Source of the DNA: Deltaproteobacteria bacterium
GTDB lineage: Bacteria; Bdellovibrionota_C; UBA2361; OMII01
NCBI GenBank assembly: GCA_023262305.1
Contig: JALRCK010000121.1
Span: 1 to 6,733, forward strand
DNA length: 6,733 bases
Reading direction: 5' to 3'
The position numbers were made by a program, and so were the translations under genes. Shown here piece after piece: positions 1 through 5,669 of this stretch (positions are counted from its first letter, which is position 1; every line of letters starts with the position of its first letter). The notes under the pieces are model-generated. The model was given only the letters and a program-made list of their open reading frames with translations. It searched no databases and had not been told where the DNA came from.

Positions 1-263
1 AGGTCGTGGTATCGATAACGGCGCTTGAGTTGGCGTACACGAGTGCACCGACCACTCGTCGCTCACTCGTTACATCCTTCTACCTTCTCTCAGTCGCCCT
101 GGGGAATGGGCTTACAGCGATCGTTGCAGGACCAGGTGCGAGCATGGTTGGCCAACCATCGACTGCAAGGTTTTTTTACTTCTTTGCTGCCATGGCACTC
201 CTAGCCGTTCTGCCTGTGTGGGTGCTCTTGGGTCGCATCGAGCGCTCGCGGATGAGTGTCTAA
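1..263 (+). CDS. POT/PTR2-family MFS transporter, C-terminal fragment (5' end outside window)
   Basis: This is the last roughly 87 residues of an integral membrane transporter whose frame is already open at base 1; codons before the GTG at 6 are also in frame, so that GTG is not the start. The segment VSITALELAYTSAP followed by SLVTSFYLLSVALGN matches the conserved late region of proton-dependent oligopeptide transporters (POT/PTR2 family), where a typical version reads VSITGLEFSYTQAP. That family imports di- and tripeptides with protons across the inner membrane. Two hydrophobic stretches are visible, one at the LVTSFYLLSVALGN part and one at FFYFFAAMALLAVLPVWVLL, ending in a basic cytoplasmic tail (GRIERSRMSV). 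It stops at TAA 261-263, 27 nt before the glutaredoxin gene on the same strand, so the two may be co-transcribed. Family assignment is fairly firm; the substrate cannot be read from the fragment. Confidence 0.8.
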   Translation, partial: VVVSITALELAYTSAPTTRRSLVTSFYLLSVALGNGLTAIVAGPGASMVGQPSTARFFYFFAAMALLAVLPVWVLLGRIERSRMSV

Positions 264-290
264 TGGATGATTTCGTGATACGGTAGTCAC

Positions 291-530
291 ATGAGCCAGA
301 AGCGTCGAATTCTCCTACGAATTGAAGGGTGTCCGTATTGTATCAGAGCTGAACGTGCGCTCGATGAAGCCGGAATAGCTTATGAGAAGCTTGAGATAAA
401 TCCCGCTGATCGCTCGATGGTCATCGCACTGTCAGGACAACACACCGTCCCGGTTCTCGTTGATGTGATTGGGTGTGAGAGCCAGGACGACGATATCATC
501 GCGCACATTCCCGCGCTGCGATTGCGATGA
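291..530 (+). CDS. Small dithiol glutaredoxin (CPYC type)
   Basis: A 79-residue cytoplasmic thiol-disulfide oxidoreductase, the usual length of a single-domain glutaredoxin. The N-terminal strand (RILLRIEG) leads into the active site C14-P15-Y16-C17 at the head of helix 1, the classical dithiol glutaredoxin motif. T52-V53-P54 supplies the conserved cis-proline that packs against the active site and helps bind glutathione. The family reduces protein disulfides and glutathione mixed disulfides using GSH. The C-terminal part is less standard: the usual Gly-Gly and Cys-Asp-Asp/Asp-Ser glutathione-binding segment is replaced by GCESQDDDIIAHI, with an additional Cys at 62. The ATG at 291 gives the correct fold length, but no clear Shine-Dalgarno precedes it. 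It follows the transporter gene by 27 nt and may share its transcript. It ends in TGA, which shows that TGA is used as a stop in this genome. Confidence 0.88.
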   Translation: MSQKRRILLRIEGCPYCIRAERALDEAGIAYEKLEINPADRSMVIALSGQHTVPVLVDVIGCESQDDDIIAHIPALRLR

Positions 531-570
531 CTCCCACACGGTCGGCATTCCGCGGTACGAGCCCGTGATC

Positions 571-654
571 CGGGAGGGCGGTCGTGTCCACCGCCGTGCT
601 AGGTGAGGAGAAAATTGATCGCGATGCGCGACCTTTTCGGCGACCGCCCTCTCG
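571..654. repeat. Long inverted repeat in the convergent spacer (possible structured RNA)
   Basis: The gap between two convergent genes holds an inverted repeat. GAGGGCGGTCG at 574-584 is exactly complementary to 641-651. Pairing extends to 571-585 with 640-654 if two G-T wobbles are allowed. The enclosed bases can form a triloop hairpin TCGCG-ATG-CGCGA (619-631) and a short CACC/GGTG stem (589-592 with 602-605). A competing hairpin, GGCGGT (577-582) with ACCGCC (590-595), uses part of the outer arm. No T-tract follows either arm on either strand, so it is not a standard intrinsic terminator. It could be a two-sided transcription end, a dispersed palindromic repeat or a structured RNA; the sequence alone does not decide. 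Confidence 0.5.
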
Positions 655-686
655 ATTGTCGGGTTTGCTATGATGGCCAGAGCCTC

Positions 687-1016
687 TTAATGTGTCGCAC
701 GCTCAAAGTTTTCGAGGACTTCAAGAACGGTTGCGAACGTCGTCGCCCCATCACCAAAACGTTTTGTGTGTTTGGCATCGATTGCAGGGGCGTGCTCCTT
801 TTGGAACTCCTCGTAGTTCTCCCTACTCTCCGCTACGTATTGGACTGAGTAGGTAAGGGCATCCCGTTCGAATGCGTGAACCCTCATGAGGCGAGCCGAG
901 GTAAAAAGACCGCTCTCAAGAACCTTTGGGATCTGAACTTCGCGCATCCACTCGAGCCATTCGTCTCGAATCTCCTCAGAGACCGCTATCGTAATGTTGT
1001 ATACCAGCTGGCTCAT
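687..1016 (-). CDS. DUF4286 family protein
   Basis: A 109-residue protein matching the DUF4286 family from end to end: VYNITIAVSEEIRDEWLEWM near the start, then the IPKVLESGLF segment, a strand with LTYSVQYVAES, and EHAPAIDAKHTKRFGD before the C-terminal helix. Family members are small, probably cytoplasmic, single-domain proteins of alpha/beta character with no established biochemical role. The frame is open for 27 more codons upstream (to 1097), but the ATG at 1016 is the better start: it gives the family's normal N-terminus and is preceded by AGGAG (the complement of 1021-1025) with a four-base spacing. This is one of the few strong ribosome-binding sites in the window. The gene is convergent with the glutaredoxin gene and divergent from the Cys-rich exported protein, so it appears monocistronic. 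A candidate promoter lies at 1120-1148. Confidence 0.87.
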   Translation of the reverse strand: MSQLVYNITIAVSEEIRDEWLEWMREVQIPKVLESGLFTSARLMRVHAFERDALTYSVQYVAESRENYEEFQKEHAPAIDAKHTKRFGDGATTFATVLEVLENFERATH

Positions 1017-1119
1017 ATAACTCCTGTAGTGGCCCTTACCTTCATTGTGCCGCCTTAGGAAGGGAGAGACAACGACTCTACGACAGGGTGATGCCACGAT
1101 AAACAGACTTTTTTAGCCA

Positions 1120-1148
1120 CTTATAGGGGGTTTTCGTAGTTCTTGCAG
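1120..1148 (-). promoter_or_regulatory. Candidate sigma70-type promoter for the DUF4286 gene
   Basis: On the minus strand a TATAAG box (complement of 1120-1125, five of six consensus bases) lies exactly 17 nt downstream of CTGCAA (complement of 1143-1148, three of six). This would start transcription near 1113 and give a leader of roughly 95 nt before the ATG at 1016. The -10 box is good and the spacing ideal, but the -35 is weak. The call rests on pattern and on its position upstream of a lone gene. Confidence 0.33.
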
Positions 1149-1164
1149 AAGCATTTGGGGGATT

Positions 1165-1182
1165 TCTCCCGACTAGGGGAGA
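1165..1182 (+). promoter_or_regulatory. Leader hairpin covering an SD-like AGGGGAGA
   Basis: TCTCCC (1165-1170) pairs with GGGAGA (1177-1182) around a six-base loop GACTAG. The 3' arm contains the strongest Shine-Dalgarno-like sequence (AGGGGAGA, 1175-1182) upstream of the exported Cys-rich protein. This sits directly against the GTG at 1183 and 24 nt before the ATG at 1207. If it is transcribed, the stem would hide the purine-rich tract. No T-run follows, so it is not a terminator. Its function is unproven. Confidence 0.3.
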
Positions 1183-1206
1183 GTGTCTGACATTTCTTGG
1201 GGGATT

Positions 1207-1605
1207 ATGTCGCGGTCGTTCCTAGTCATATTTGGAGTGGTGCTGGCAGCGTGTTTTTTCGGAAGTCACGTTGATGATTGCTACGCGCAACGATTTTCCA
1301 GGCCGGTGAAGCGCCCAGTTGCACGGCCGATTGCGGCTCCTAGAATTGTCCCGGAGCCGTATCCTCGGGTGTGTCCTCGCATCCTCAATGGTCTGGAAGA
1401 GAAGACGATCCGTGAATACTCAGCTAAGATTTATGCCGCTATCGCCCGAATCGAGGAAAATCTAACCAAGAAAGCTGACCCGGCGATCGGGTTGTGCAAG
1501 GTCTCTCCATGGTCGAGTGTCCGAAATAGCTGCTGTGTTGGTATAAAAGAGAGGGCGATTCGGGATTGTGAGGCTGAGGTCAAAAGCCAGATCGCTCAAG
1601 ATTGA
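1207..1605 (+). CDS. Exported Cys-rich protein of unknown function, possibly truncated by TGA
   Basis: A 132-residue protein that I do not recognise. The N-terminus is a Sec signal peptide: a short MSR n-region, hydrophobic FLVIFGVVLAACFF, then a possible signal peptidase I site after CYAQ. The LAAC at residues 13-16 also satisfies a lipobox, so it may instead be a lipoprotein. After the signal comes a Pro/Arg/Val-rich linker (RPVKRPVARPIAAP), then a helical Cys-containing domain with Cys at 56, 97, 109-110 and 121 in a C-x11-CC-x10-C pattern, suggesting periplasmic disulfides. The frame is open back to a GTG at 1183, but ATG 1207 leaves a normal signal n-region; GGGGGA lies close before it. 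The stop TGA (1603-1605) is followed by 89 further open codons in the same frame with a similar Cys pattern, so the gene may be the front half of a longer one. Confidence 0.68.
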   Translation: MSRSFLVIFGVVLAACFFGSHVDDCYAQRFSRPVKRPVARPIAAPRIVPEPYPRVCPRILNGLEEKTIREYSAKIYAAIARIEENLTKKADPAIGLCKVSPWSSVRNSCCVGIKERAIRDCEAEVKSQIAQD

Positions 1606-1872
1606 CAATGCGATCGATTTCGGGGGAGAGCCGCGCAGTGTTGTCTCGCTTTGAAACAGCCGGCACTTCTGCATTTGTCCAACTATTGTCGCACGGCTGT
1701 TTCGCGGCACGTCGCTGGGTGTGAGATCGCCTCCACGCCGAGTCCCTCGGTTGGTGTGCCGGTCGCTACACCTGTTGAGCCGGAGGCGCCTGTTACCGTT
1801 CCTTCTGAGCCTAGTACGATCGGTATCCCAGGGGGTTCGGACGGGAAAATTCCTGACAGAGTGGTGGAGTAG
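1606..1872 (+). pseudogene. In-frame continuation of the Cys-rich gene beyond TGA (possible 3' half)
   Basis: Directly after the TGA at 1603-1605 the same reading frame continues for 89 codons to TAG at 1870-1872. It begins QCDRFRGRAAQCC, runs through an aromatic/Cys segment (HLSNYC, VAGCE), and ends in a low-complexity tail of about 45 residues rich in Pro, Val, Thr, Ser and Glu (PVATPVEPEAPVTVPSEP), typical of exported linkers. Its C-x9-CC-x14-C spacing resembles the C-x11-CC-x10-C of the upstream protein. I infer that one ancestral gene of about 222 codons was split by a nonsense change, a sequencing error, or a leaky UGA. No independent ATG or ribosome-binding site is convincing; only a TTG at 1651 could start it. 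The minus strand is open over 1683-1940 but carries no signal or recognisable motif. The rest of the gap up to 1946 shows nothing convincing. Confidence 0.45.
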
Positions 1873-1946
1873 GTGAGTACACCTGAAGGTCCTGTATAAT
1901 GGTGCTCCGGAGAACGTAAGATTCTGTTCTTCGATGCCACGCTGCC

Positions 1947-2702
1947 CTAGAGGTCCTTACTCTCCAGTGCGTGTTTGATCATTGACAAGGCCTCTGCAAG
2001 GTCTCCTGCTTGGTAGCCGTGGAATCCGAAGGAGCTCTTAAGAGTGTGCTCTGCGTCGAGGGGGAACTCAAATGAAAATCTTCGTGCGATGTCGAGAGGG
2101 GCTATTTTCAGCCCCGCCGCATCAATGAGTTCCCGTTCGTGCTTGCAGATAATCAGGTCTTCGTGTGGAAGATCTCCTGCGTCTCTGAGGACTACCTCCG
2201 CCTTGGTAGATGCTGATGGCACGTATCGATCCTCCCTGTAGTCGATCGTCTTGGTAATCTCTAGGAGACGCTTGCTCCGCAACGAGAAGCCCCCGTTGCC
2301 TACCTGCTGCCCCATCAAGGGGCCAAACTCAAGGTAGAGTGGCCACGGAGCGCCAATGTAATCGTAGGAGAGGAACTCCTCCGTCCAGAACTGAGGGTTG
2401 AGCGGAAATCCATCAGACTGAAACACTAAGCAGTAATCAGTCGTGATGTAGTCAGTGAGGCTCTTCAGGCAGAAAGCGGAGTACGCGGTCCGAGACATCG
2501 GTGGTATTTGGAGGAAGGAGATCCCAGAGACTTCGGGGTCTTGGAGCGATAGCATTTTGATCGCGGCGAAATCGAATGTGAGACACATGTATCGCAGGAT
2601 GTTGCGGTAAATGCCCTGAGTTATCTCACTAGGTTCCCGACCATCAACGCATATGGCTGTGATGTTTTGAAGTTTAAGTTTGGGAGATGCCATCGGGCAC
2701 AT
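1947..2702 (-). CDS. DUF5672 domain protein (GT-A-like glycosyltransferase candidate)
   Basis: A 251-residue soluble protein with the signatures of DUF5672, a family thought to be glycosyltransferase-like. Visible motifs are the strand and acidic segment YCLVFQSDGFPL (90-101), YDYIGAPW (113-120), the glycine-rich VGNGGFSLRS (134-143), PHEDLIIC (179-186), FSFE (209-212) and FGFHGYQ (225-231). The SDG and HED acidic clusters are candidates for sugar-nucleotide and metal binding, by analogy with GT-A folds. It has no signal peptide or membrane segment, so it probably acts in the cytoplasm, perhaps on envelope or surface glycans; the substrate is unknown. It starts 34 nt after the recQ stop on the same strand and may be co-transcribed with it. 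ATG 2702 is chosen, but ATG 2693 (fourth codon) is equally possible because neither has a Shine-Dalgarno. The gene is convergent with the Cys-rich exported protein. Confidence 0.8.
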   Translation of the reverse strand: MCPMASPKLKLQNITAICVDGREPSEITQGIYRNILRYMCLTFDFAAIKMLSLQDPEVSGISFLQIPPMSRTAYSAFCLKSLTDYITTDYCLVFQSDGFPLNPQFWTEEFLSYDYIGAPWPLYLEFGPLMGQQVGNGGFSLRSKRLLEITKTIDYREDRYVPSASTKAEVVLRDAGDLPHEDLIICKHERELIDAAGLKIAPLDIARRFSFEFPLDAEHTLKSSFGFHGYQAGDLAEALSMIKHALESKDL

Positions 2703-2736
2703 GGTATCTGAAAAATGACGTACAGCAATCGACTAC

Positions 2737-4581
2737 TTATTGTTCGCCAAGAAGTTCGATAATCGACTCACCATACAGCTCAAGCTTCTTCTCGCCAATT
2801 CCACTGATACCGCGAAGATCAGCGAACCTCTGAGGTTTCTTGGCGGCCACGGCTTGAAGGGTGGCGTCACTGAACACCATGTAGGCAGGTATCCCTTTCT
2901 CCTTCGCCACACCGACTCGCCACAACCGCAGCTTGTTAAAGATCTCCTCATCGTAGTCGACAGCTCCAAGACGCTGCCGCTGTTCTTTGCGTTTCTCGGC
3001 GGTAAGACCCGAGCTCACGAGGGGTGCGCGTAGCCTAATAGGGCGCTTCTCCTTCAGTGCGGTTAGACCTTCGGAGGTAACCTCAACTGTATTGAAGTGT
3101 TGGTGATTGATTGAGATGAGTCCAGCAGTGACGAGTTCTCGACCAAAGTAGAGCCATTCAGCCTTAGTTCTTCCTTTGCCAGCTCCGTAGGTGGAGAGGG
3201 AGTCGTGCCCCCACTTCTTAATCTTCTCAACCTGGGCGCCGAGTAAGACGTCCACGATATGATTGAGCCCTACAGAGAACCCGCTGTGTTTTTGTATTCG
3301 TAGCACACACGATATCATCTTCTGGGCGACCTCGGTCGCGTCGACCTCTTGCCGCGGAGTAAGGCAGTTGTCGCACGCTCCGCATACGAGGGTTGGTTCG
3401 CCCCGTTCATCGCAGTAGGTTTCCCCGAAGTAGCCTAAGAGCGAGACCCTTCGACACTCGGAGCCCTCGGCGAACTGCAAGAGCCGAGAGAGCTGTCGAC
3501 TTGAGACTTCACGCTCGGTTGAATCGGTGAGCTGGTCAATAAAGACGCGCAATTTAGCTGCATCTGATGAGCTGTAGAGCATGACGCACTCGCTCGGTAA
3601 TCCGTCGCGTCCAGCGCGACCCGTCTCTTGGTAGTAGCTCTCGATGTTCTTAGGGAGGTCGTGATGGATGACGAAGCGAACGTCAGGCTTGTCTATTCCC
3701 ATGCCAAACGCGATCGTCGCAACCATGACTTGAGTCTCATCTTTTACGAAACGCTCCTGTCGCCTCGAGCGCTCCTCAGCAGTGAGTCCAGCGTGATAGG
3801 CCTCGGCGCTTATCCCCTTCTTGGTGAGGTCCAAGGCAACCGCTTCAGTTCGGGCTCGACTCAAGCAGTAGATGATACCGGATTCCTCTTTGTGACCCTC
3901 TATGACCTCAAGAATCTGTTTGATGGGTGAGAGGCGCGGAACTATTCGATACGCGAGGTTCGGACGATTAAAGCTCGCTACGAAGTTTTTCGGGTTCTTG
4001 AGGGCGAGCATCTCAACGATGTCATGACGCACTCGTTCAGTTGCAGAGGCCGTCAAAGCCAACATCGGTACATTCGGAAACCGCTCTCGTACCGCTTTTA
4101 ATGCACGGTATTCGGGTCTAAAATCGTGCCCCCACGACGAGATGCAATGGGCCTCATCAACGGCGACAAATTCGAGCTTGAGCTGCTCAAGGGTATCGAG
4201 CATGCCTTCAAGGAGGAGGCGTTCTGGAGAGAGATAGAGTATCTTGATCTCGCGCCGAAAAAGCTGTCGCCACATCTCCTTGGATTCATCCTCCGAGAGG
4301 GATGAATTGAGGTAGGCTGCCTTCACTCCATTTTCGAGAAGGCTATCGACTTGGTCCTTCATCAAGGCAATCAGGGGAGATACAACAAGGGTGAGACCAG
4401 ACCGAACGATTGCGGGGAGCTGGTAGCACAGAGATTTTCCTCCACCCGTTGGAAGGAGTGCTAGGACATCGCGACCCGCAAGGGTCTCTTCCATGATCTC
4501 ACGCTGGAGGGGTCGAAAGGCTGAGAAGCCAAAGGTATCTTTCAGAGCAGAGGCGAGCGTATCAACAGCGGGAAGTGCCAT
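2737..4581 (-). CDS. recQ: ATP-dependent DNA helicase RecQ
   Basis: A full-length 614-residue RecQ, close to the roughly 610 residues of the E. coli enzyme. It is a 3'-to-5' superfamily 2 helicase that unwinds forks, D-loops and duplex ends in recombinational repair. Order of parts: motif 0 (FGFSAFRPLQREI, 17-29), Walker A LPTGGGKS (43-50), DEAH box (142-145) followed by the aromatic-rich loop CISSWGHDFRPEY (146-158), TASAT (177-181), motif V AFGMGIDKPD (291-300) and motif VI ETGRAGRDG (319-327). The RQC zinc site is C376 with C400, C403 and C406; C390 is an additional Cys in the same stretch. A winged-helix domain follows (about 410-515) and a C-terminal HRDC domain (about 540-614, with GISGIGEKKLELYG). 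ATG 4581 fits the family start, but no Shine-Dalgarno precedes it. A TAAAAT lies about 40 nt upstream without a good -35. All catalytic motifs are intact. Confidence 0.97.
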   Translation of the reverse strand: MALPAVDTLASALKDTFGFSAFRPLQREIMEETLAGRDVLALLPTGGGKSLCYQLPAIVRSGLTLVVSPLIALMKDQVDSLLENGVKAAYLNSSLSEDESKEMWRQLFRREIKILYLSPERLLLEGMLDTLEQLKLEFVAVDEAHCISSWGHDFRPEYRALKAVRERFPNVPMLALTASATERVRHDIVEMLALKNPKNFVASFNRPNLAYRIVPRLSPIKQILEVIEGHKEESGIIYCLSRARTEAVALDLTKKGISAEAYHAGLTAEERSRRQERFVKDETQVMVATIAFGMGIDKPDVRFVIHHDLPKNIESYYQETGRAGRDGLPSECVMLYSSSDAAKLRVFIDQLTDSTEREVSSRQLSRLLQFAEGSECRRVSLLGYFGETYCDERGEPTLVCGACDNCLTPRQEVDATEVAQKMISCVLRIQKHSGFSVGLNHIVDVLLGAQVEKIKKWGHDSLSTYGAGKGRTKAEWLYFGRELVTAGLISINHQHFNTVEVTSEGLTALKEKRPIRLRAPLVSSGLTAEKRKEQRQRLGAVDYDEEIFNKLRLWRVGVAKEKGIPAYMVFSDATLQAVAAKKPQRFADLRGISGIGEKKLELYGESIIELLGEQ

Positions 4582-4651
4582 ATGCCGACTATGGTAGAGG
4601 TGGCAAAAAGAGTCCAGGCATTTTAAGGGAGGAAGAAATCTGAAAAGGGAC

Positions 4652-4990
4652 CTACCAGGTCACCTTAACTCTGACGCCGATGGCGCCCCTCTCTGGAACC
4701 CAAGGATTAAGGGGAGCGGAGCCGTTGGCGAGTGAGCTGATCGTTTCAACGGTTGAGGATTGAGGTGCGCTCACCACGGAAGGAGGGTCGAGGGTGAGAT
4801 GTGTCTGATTCGCTCGAGTTGCTGGGAGGGACAAAGTTCGGTGCCGAGGAGACAACGGTACCGTTCTCGCGGGTTTTGCGATTGCTGCGGAATCTTTTTT
4901 CGTGGTTTGTCCCTGATGGCCGGTCAATCCGTATGCGGAGGGCACTACGCAGATCCAGTACGCCAGGAGGCTCAAAACTATACACCTCAT
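4652..4990 (-). CDS. Small exported protein of unknown function with a beta-signal-like C-terminus
   Basis: A 112-residue ORF that I do not recognise. The first 21 residues form a plausible Sec signal peptide (MRC, hydrophobic IVLSLLAYWICVV, then PSAYG with cleavage after SAYG). The mature part is low-complexity, rich in Ser, Thr, Pro and Ala, with little predicted structure. The last residues (GAIGVRVKVTW) alternate hydrophobic and polar and end in Trp, which resembles the C-terminal beta-signal of outer-membrane beta-barrels. The protein is too short to be a normal barrel, so this may be chance or the remnant of one. It lies between skp (178-nt gap) and recQ (70-nt gap), all on the minus strand. 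There is no clear ribosome-binding site. Overlapping plus-strand ORFs here lack any signal or family feature, so this frame is preferred, but its reality is not certain. Confidence 0.5.
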   Translation of the reverse strand: MRCIVLSLLAYWICVVPSAYGLTGHQGQTTKKDSAAIAKPARTVPLSPRHRTLSLPATRANQTHLTLDPPSVVSAPQSSTVETISSLANGSAPLNPWVPERGAIGVRVKVTW

Positions 4991-5028
4991 GCCGGACAGG
5001 TCGGAGGAACGTACCGCTTTCTTAATTA

Positions 5029-5107
5029 CTGGTAGCTAAATAGATTGCTGGTAGCTGAGCGACAATAAATGTTTCTGCTTTCGCAAGGAGCGAGTGGTTC
5101 AGCTACC
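5029..5107. repeat. GGTAGCT repeats forming a hairpin between skp and the small exported gene
   Basis: CTGGTAGCT occurs twice in direct orientation (5029-5037 and 5048-5056, 19 nt apart), and the complementary arm occurs once (AGCTACC, 5101-5107). The second copy makes an 11-bp stem with the third: GGTAGCTGAGC (5050-5060) against 5097-5107, with one G-T pair. It encloses about 36 nt. The first copy could pair with the same arm, giving a competing structure. A further CCCAAG/CTTGGG inverted repeat overlaps the edge at 5107-5120. No T-tract follows on the minus strand, so it is not a classical terminator for skp. It may be a processing or attenuation element, or a protein site; the rest of the 178-nt gap shows nothing recognisable. 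Confidence 0.45.
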
Positions 5108-5168
5108 CCAAGAACTTGGGTTGTATAAGAACCTCACGTACGGAGATCTCTGAGAGCTTTCGCGCGGA

Positions 5169-5669
5169 CTATTTTGCGCTCTTAAGCAGGTCTTCAGTGA
5201 CATCAGCTGAGGACGAGCCGAACAGAACAGGTCCGCGATATCGATCGCTCTTATCGATGATAATATCGTAGTTGTTCGCCTTAGCGTACTTCTCGATTTG
5301 GGCGTACACCTTGTCAGTCAGCTCTTTGTTCACCTTGAGGTAACGCTTCTCCAGATCTGCTTTTGCATCACCGCGCATCCGCTCAAAATCACGAACTTGG
5401 TTGCGGAAATTCTCCGCTTCCTTGGAATCTGAGGCTACTTTGGAGCCCTCTAGCTTAGTTTTGAGCTCTTGGAGCTCTTTTCCCTTGGCATCGATCTTCT
5501 TCTTCGTTTCTTCGGAGAATGTATCGAGCTCTTTCTTCTTCGCTACCGCCTCTGGGGAATCGTTGACGATTCGGGCTACATCGACGGTGCCGATCTTGAC
5601 CTCACTGTGGGCGAGCGGGGCAGATGCGAGGAGCGCTGTAATGAACGCGAGAGCGAGATTTTGTTTCAT
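5169..5669 (-). CDS. skp: Skp/OmpH family periplasmic outer-membrane protein chaperone
   Basis: A 166-residue protein with the Skp/OmpH layout and usual length. Residues 1-22 are a Sec signal peptide (MKQNLALAF, hydrophobic ITALLASAPLA, cleavage near AHS-E). The mature start EVKIGTVDVARIVNDSPE matches the family's first strand. A long, charged coiled-coil segment follows (about 40-130, rich in Lys, Glu and Asp), which in Skp forms the trimer's tentacles. The body returns with YDIIIDKSD (134-142) and ends with ADVTEDLLKSAK. Skp trimers hold unfolded outer-membrane proteins in the periplasm on their way to the BAM complex, so the organism should have an outer membrane. In many genomes skp follows bamA and precedes lpxD; neither is seen here. 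ATG 5669 gives a complete signal peptide but has no Shine-Dalgarno. Transcription must start in the AT-rich spacer 5670-5887. Confidence 0.9.
   Translation of the reverse strand: MKQNLALAFITALLASAPLAHSEVKIGTVDVARIVNDSPEAVAKKKELDTFSEETKKKIDAKGKELQELKTKLEGSKVASDSKEAENFRNQVRDFERMRGDAKADLEKRYLKVNKELTDKVYAQIEKYAKANNYDIIIDKSDRYRGPVLFGSSSADVTEDLLKSAK

Noticed and set aside
603..848. Plus-strand ORF of 81 codons with GAGGAG near a TTG or ATG start
   Set aside because: Three quarters of it is antisense to the well-supported DUF4286 gene. The peptide has no recognisable motif, and its 5' part lies inside the inverted repeat.
876..1058. Plus-strand 60-codon ORF antisense to DUF4286
   Set aside because: It is a shadow frame over a recognised family with a strong ribosome-binding site on the other strand.
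1107..1115. T-run (ACTTTTTTAG) as an intrinsic terminator
   Set aside because: No GC-rich hairpin precedes it on the plus strand, and its position in a divergent spacer does not call for a terminator.
1603..1605. TGA as a selenocysteine codon
   Set aside because: The neighbouring residues (AQD then QCD) do not form a known selenoprotein redox motif, and I see no convincing SECIS-type hairpin immediately downstream.
1895..1900. Perfect TATAAT on the plus strand
   Set aside because: No -35 lies 16-18 nt upstream, there is no TGn extension, and the only downstream plus-strand sequence runs into the end of a convergent gene.
1683..1940. Minus-strand ORF of 85 codons rich in Gly, Ser and Thr
   Set aside because: It mirrors the Pro/Val/Thr-rich plus-strand tail. 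It has no signal peptide, ribosome-binding site or known motif, and the plus frame connects to an upstream gene.
4760..5035. Plus-strand ORFs of 91 and 74 codons opposite the small exported gene
   Set aside because: They have no signal peptide, domain or ribosome-binding site. The minus frame has a coherent signal peptide and sits in line with the neighbouring minus-strand genes.
5138..5165. GAGATCTC palindrome just downstream of the skp stop
   Set aside because: It is short, has no T-tract, and is too common a type of 8-base palindrome to support a site call.
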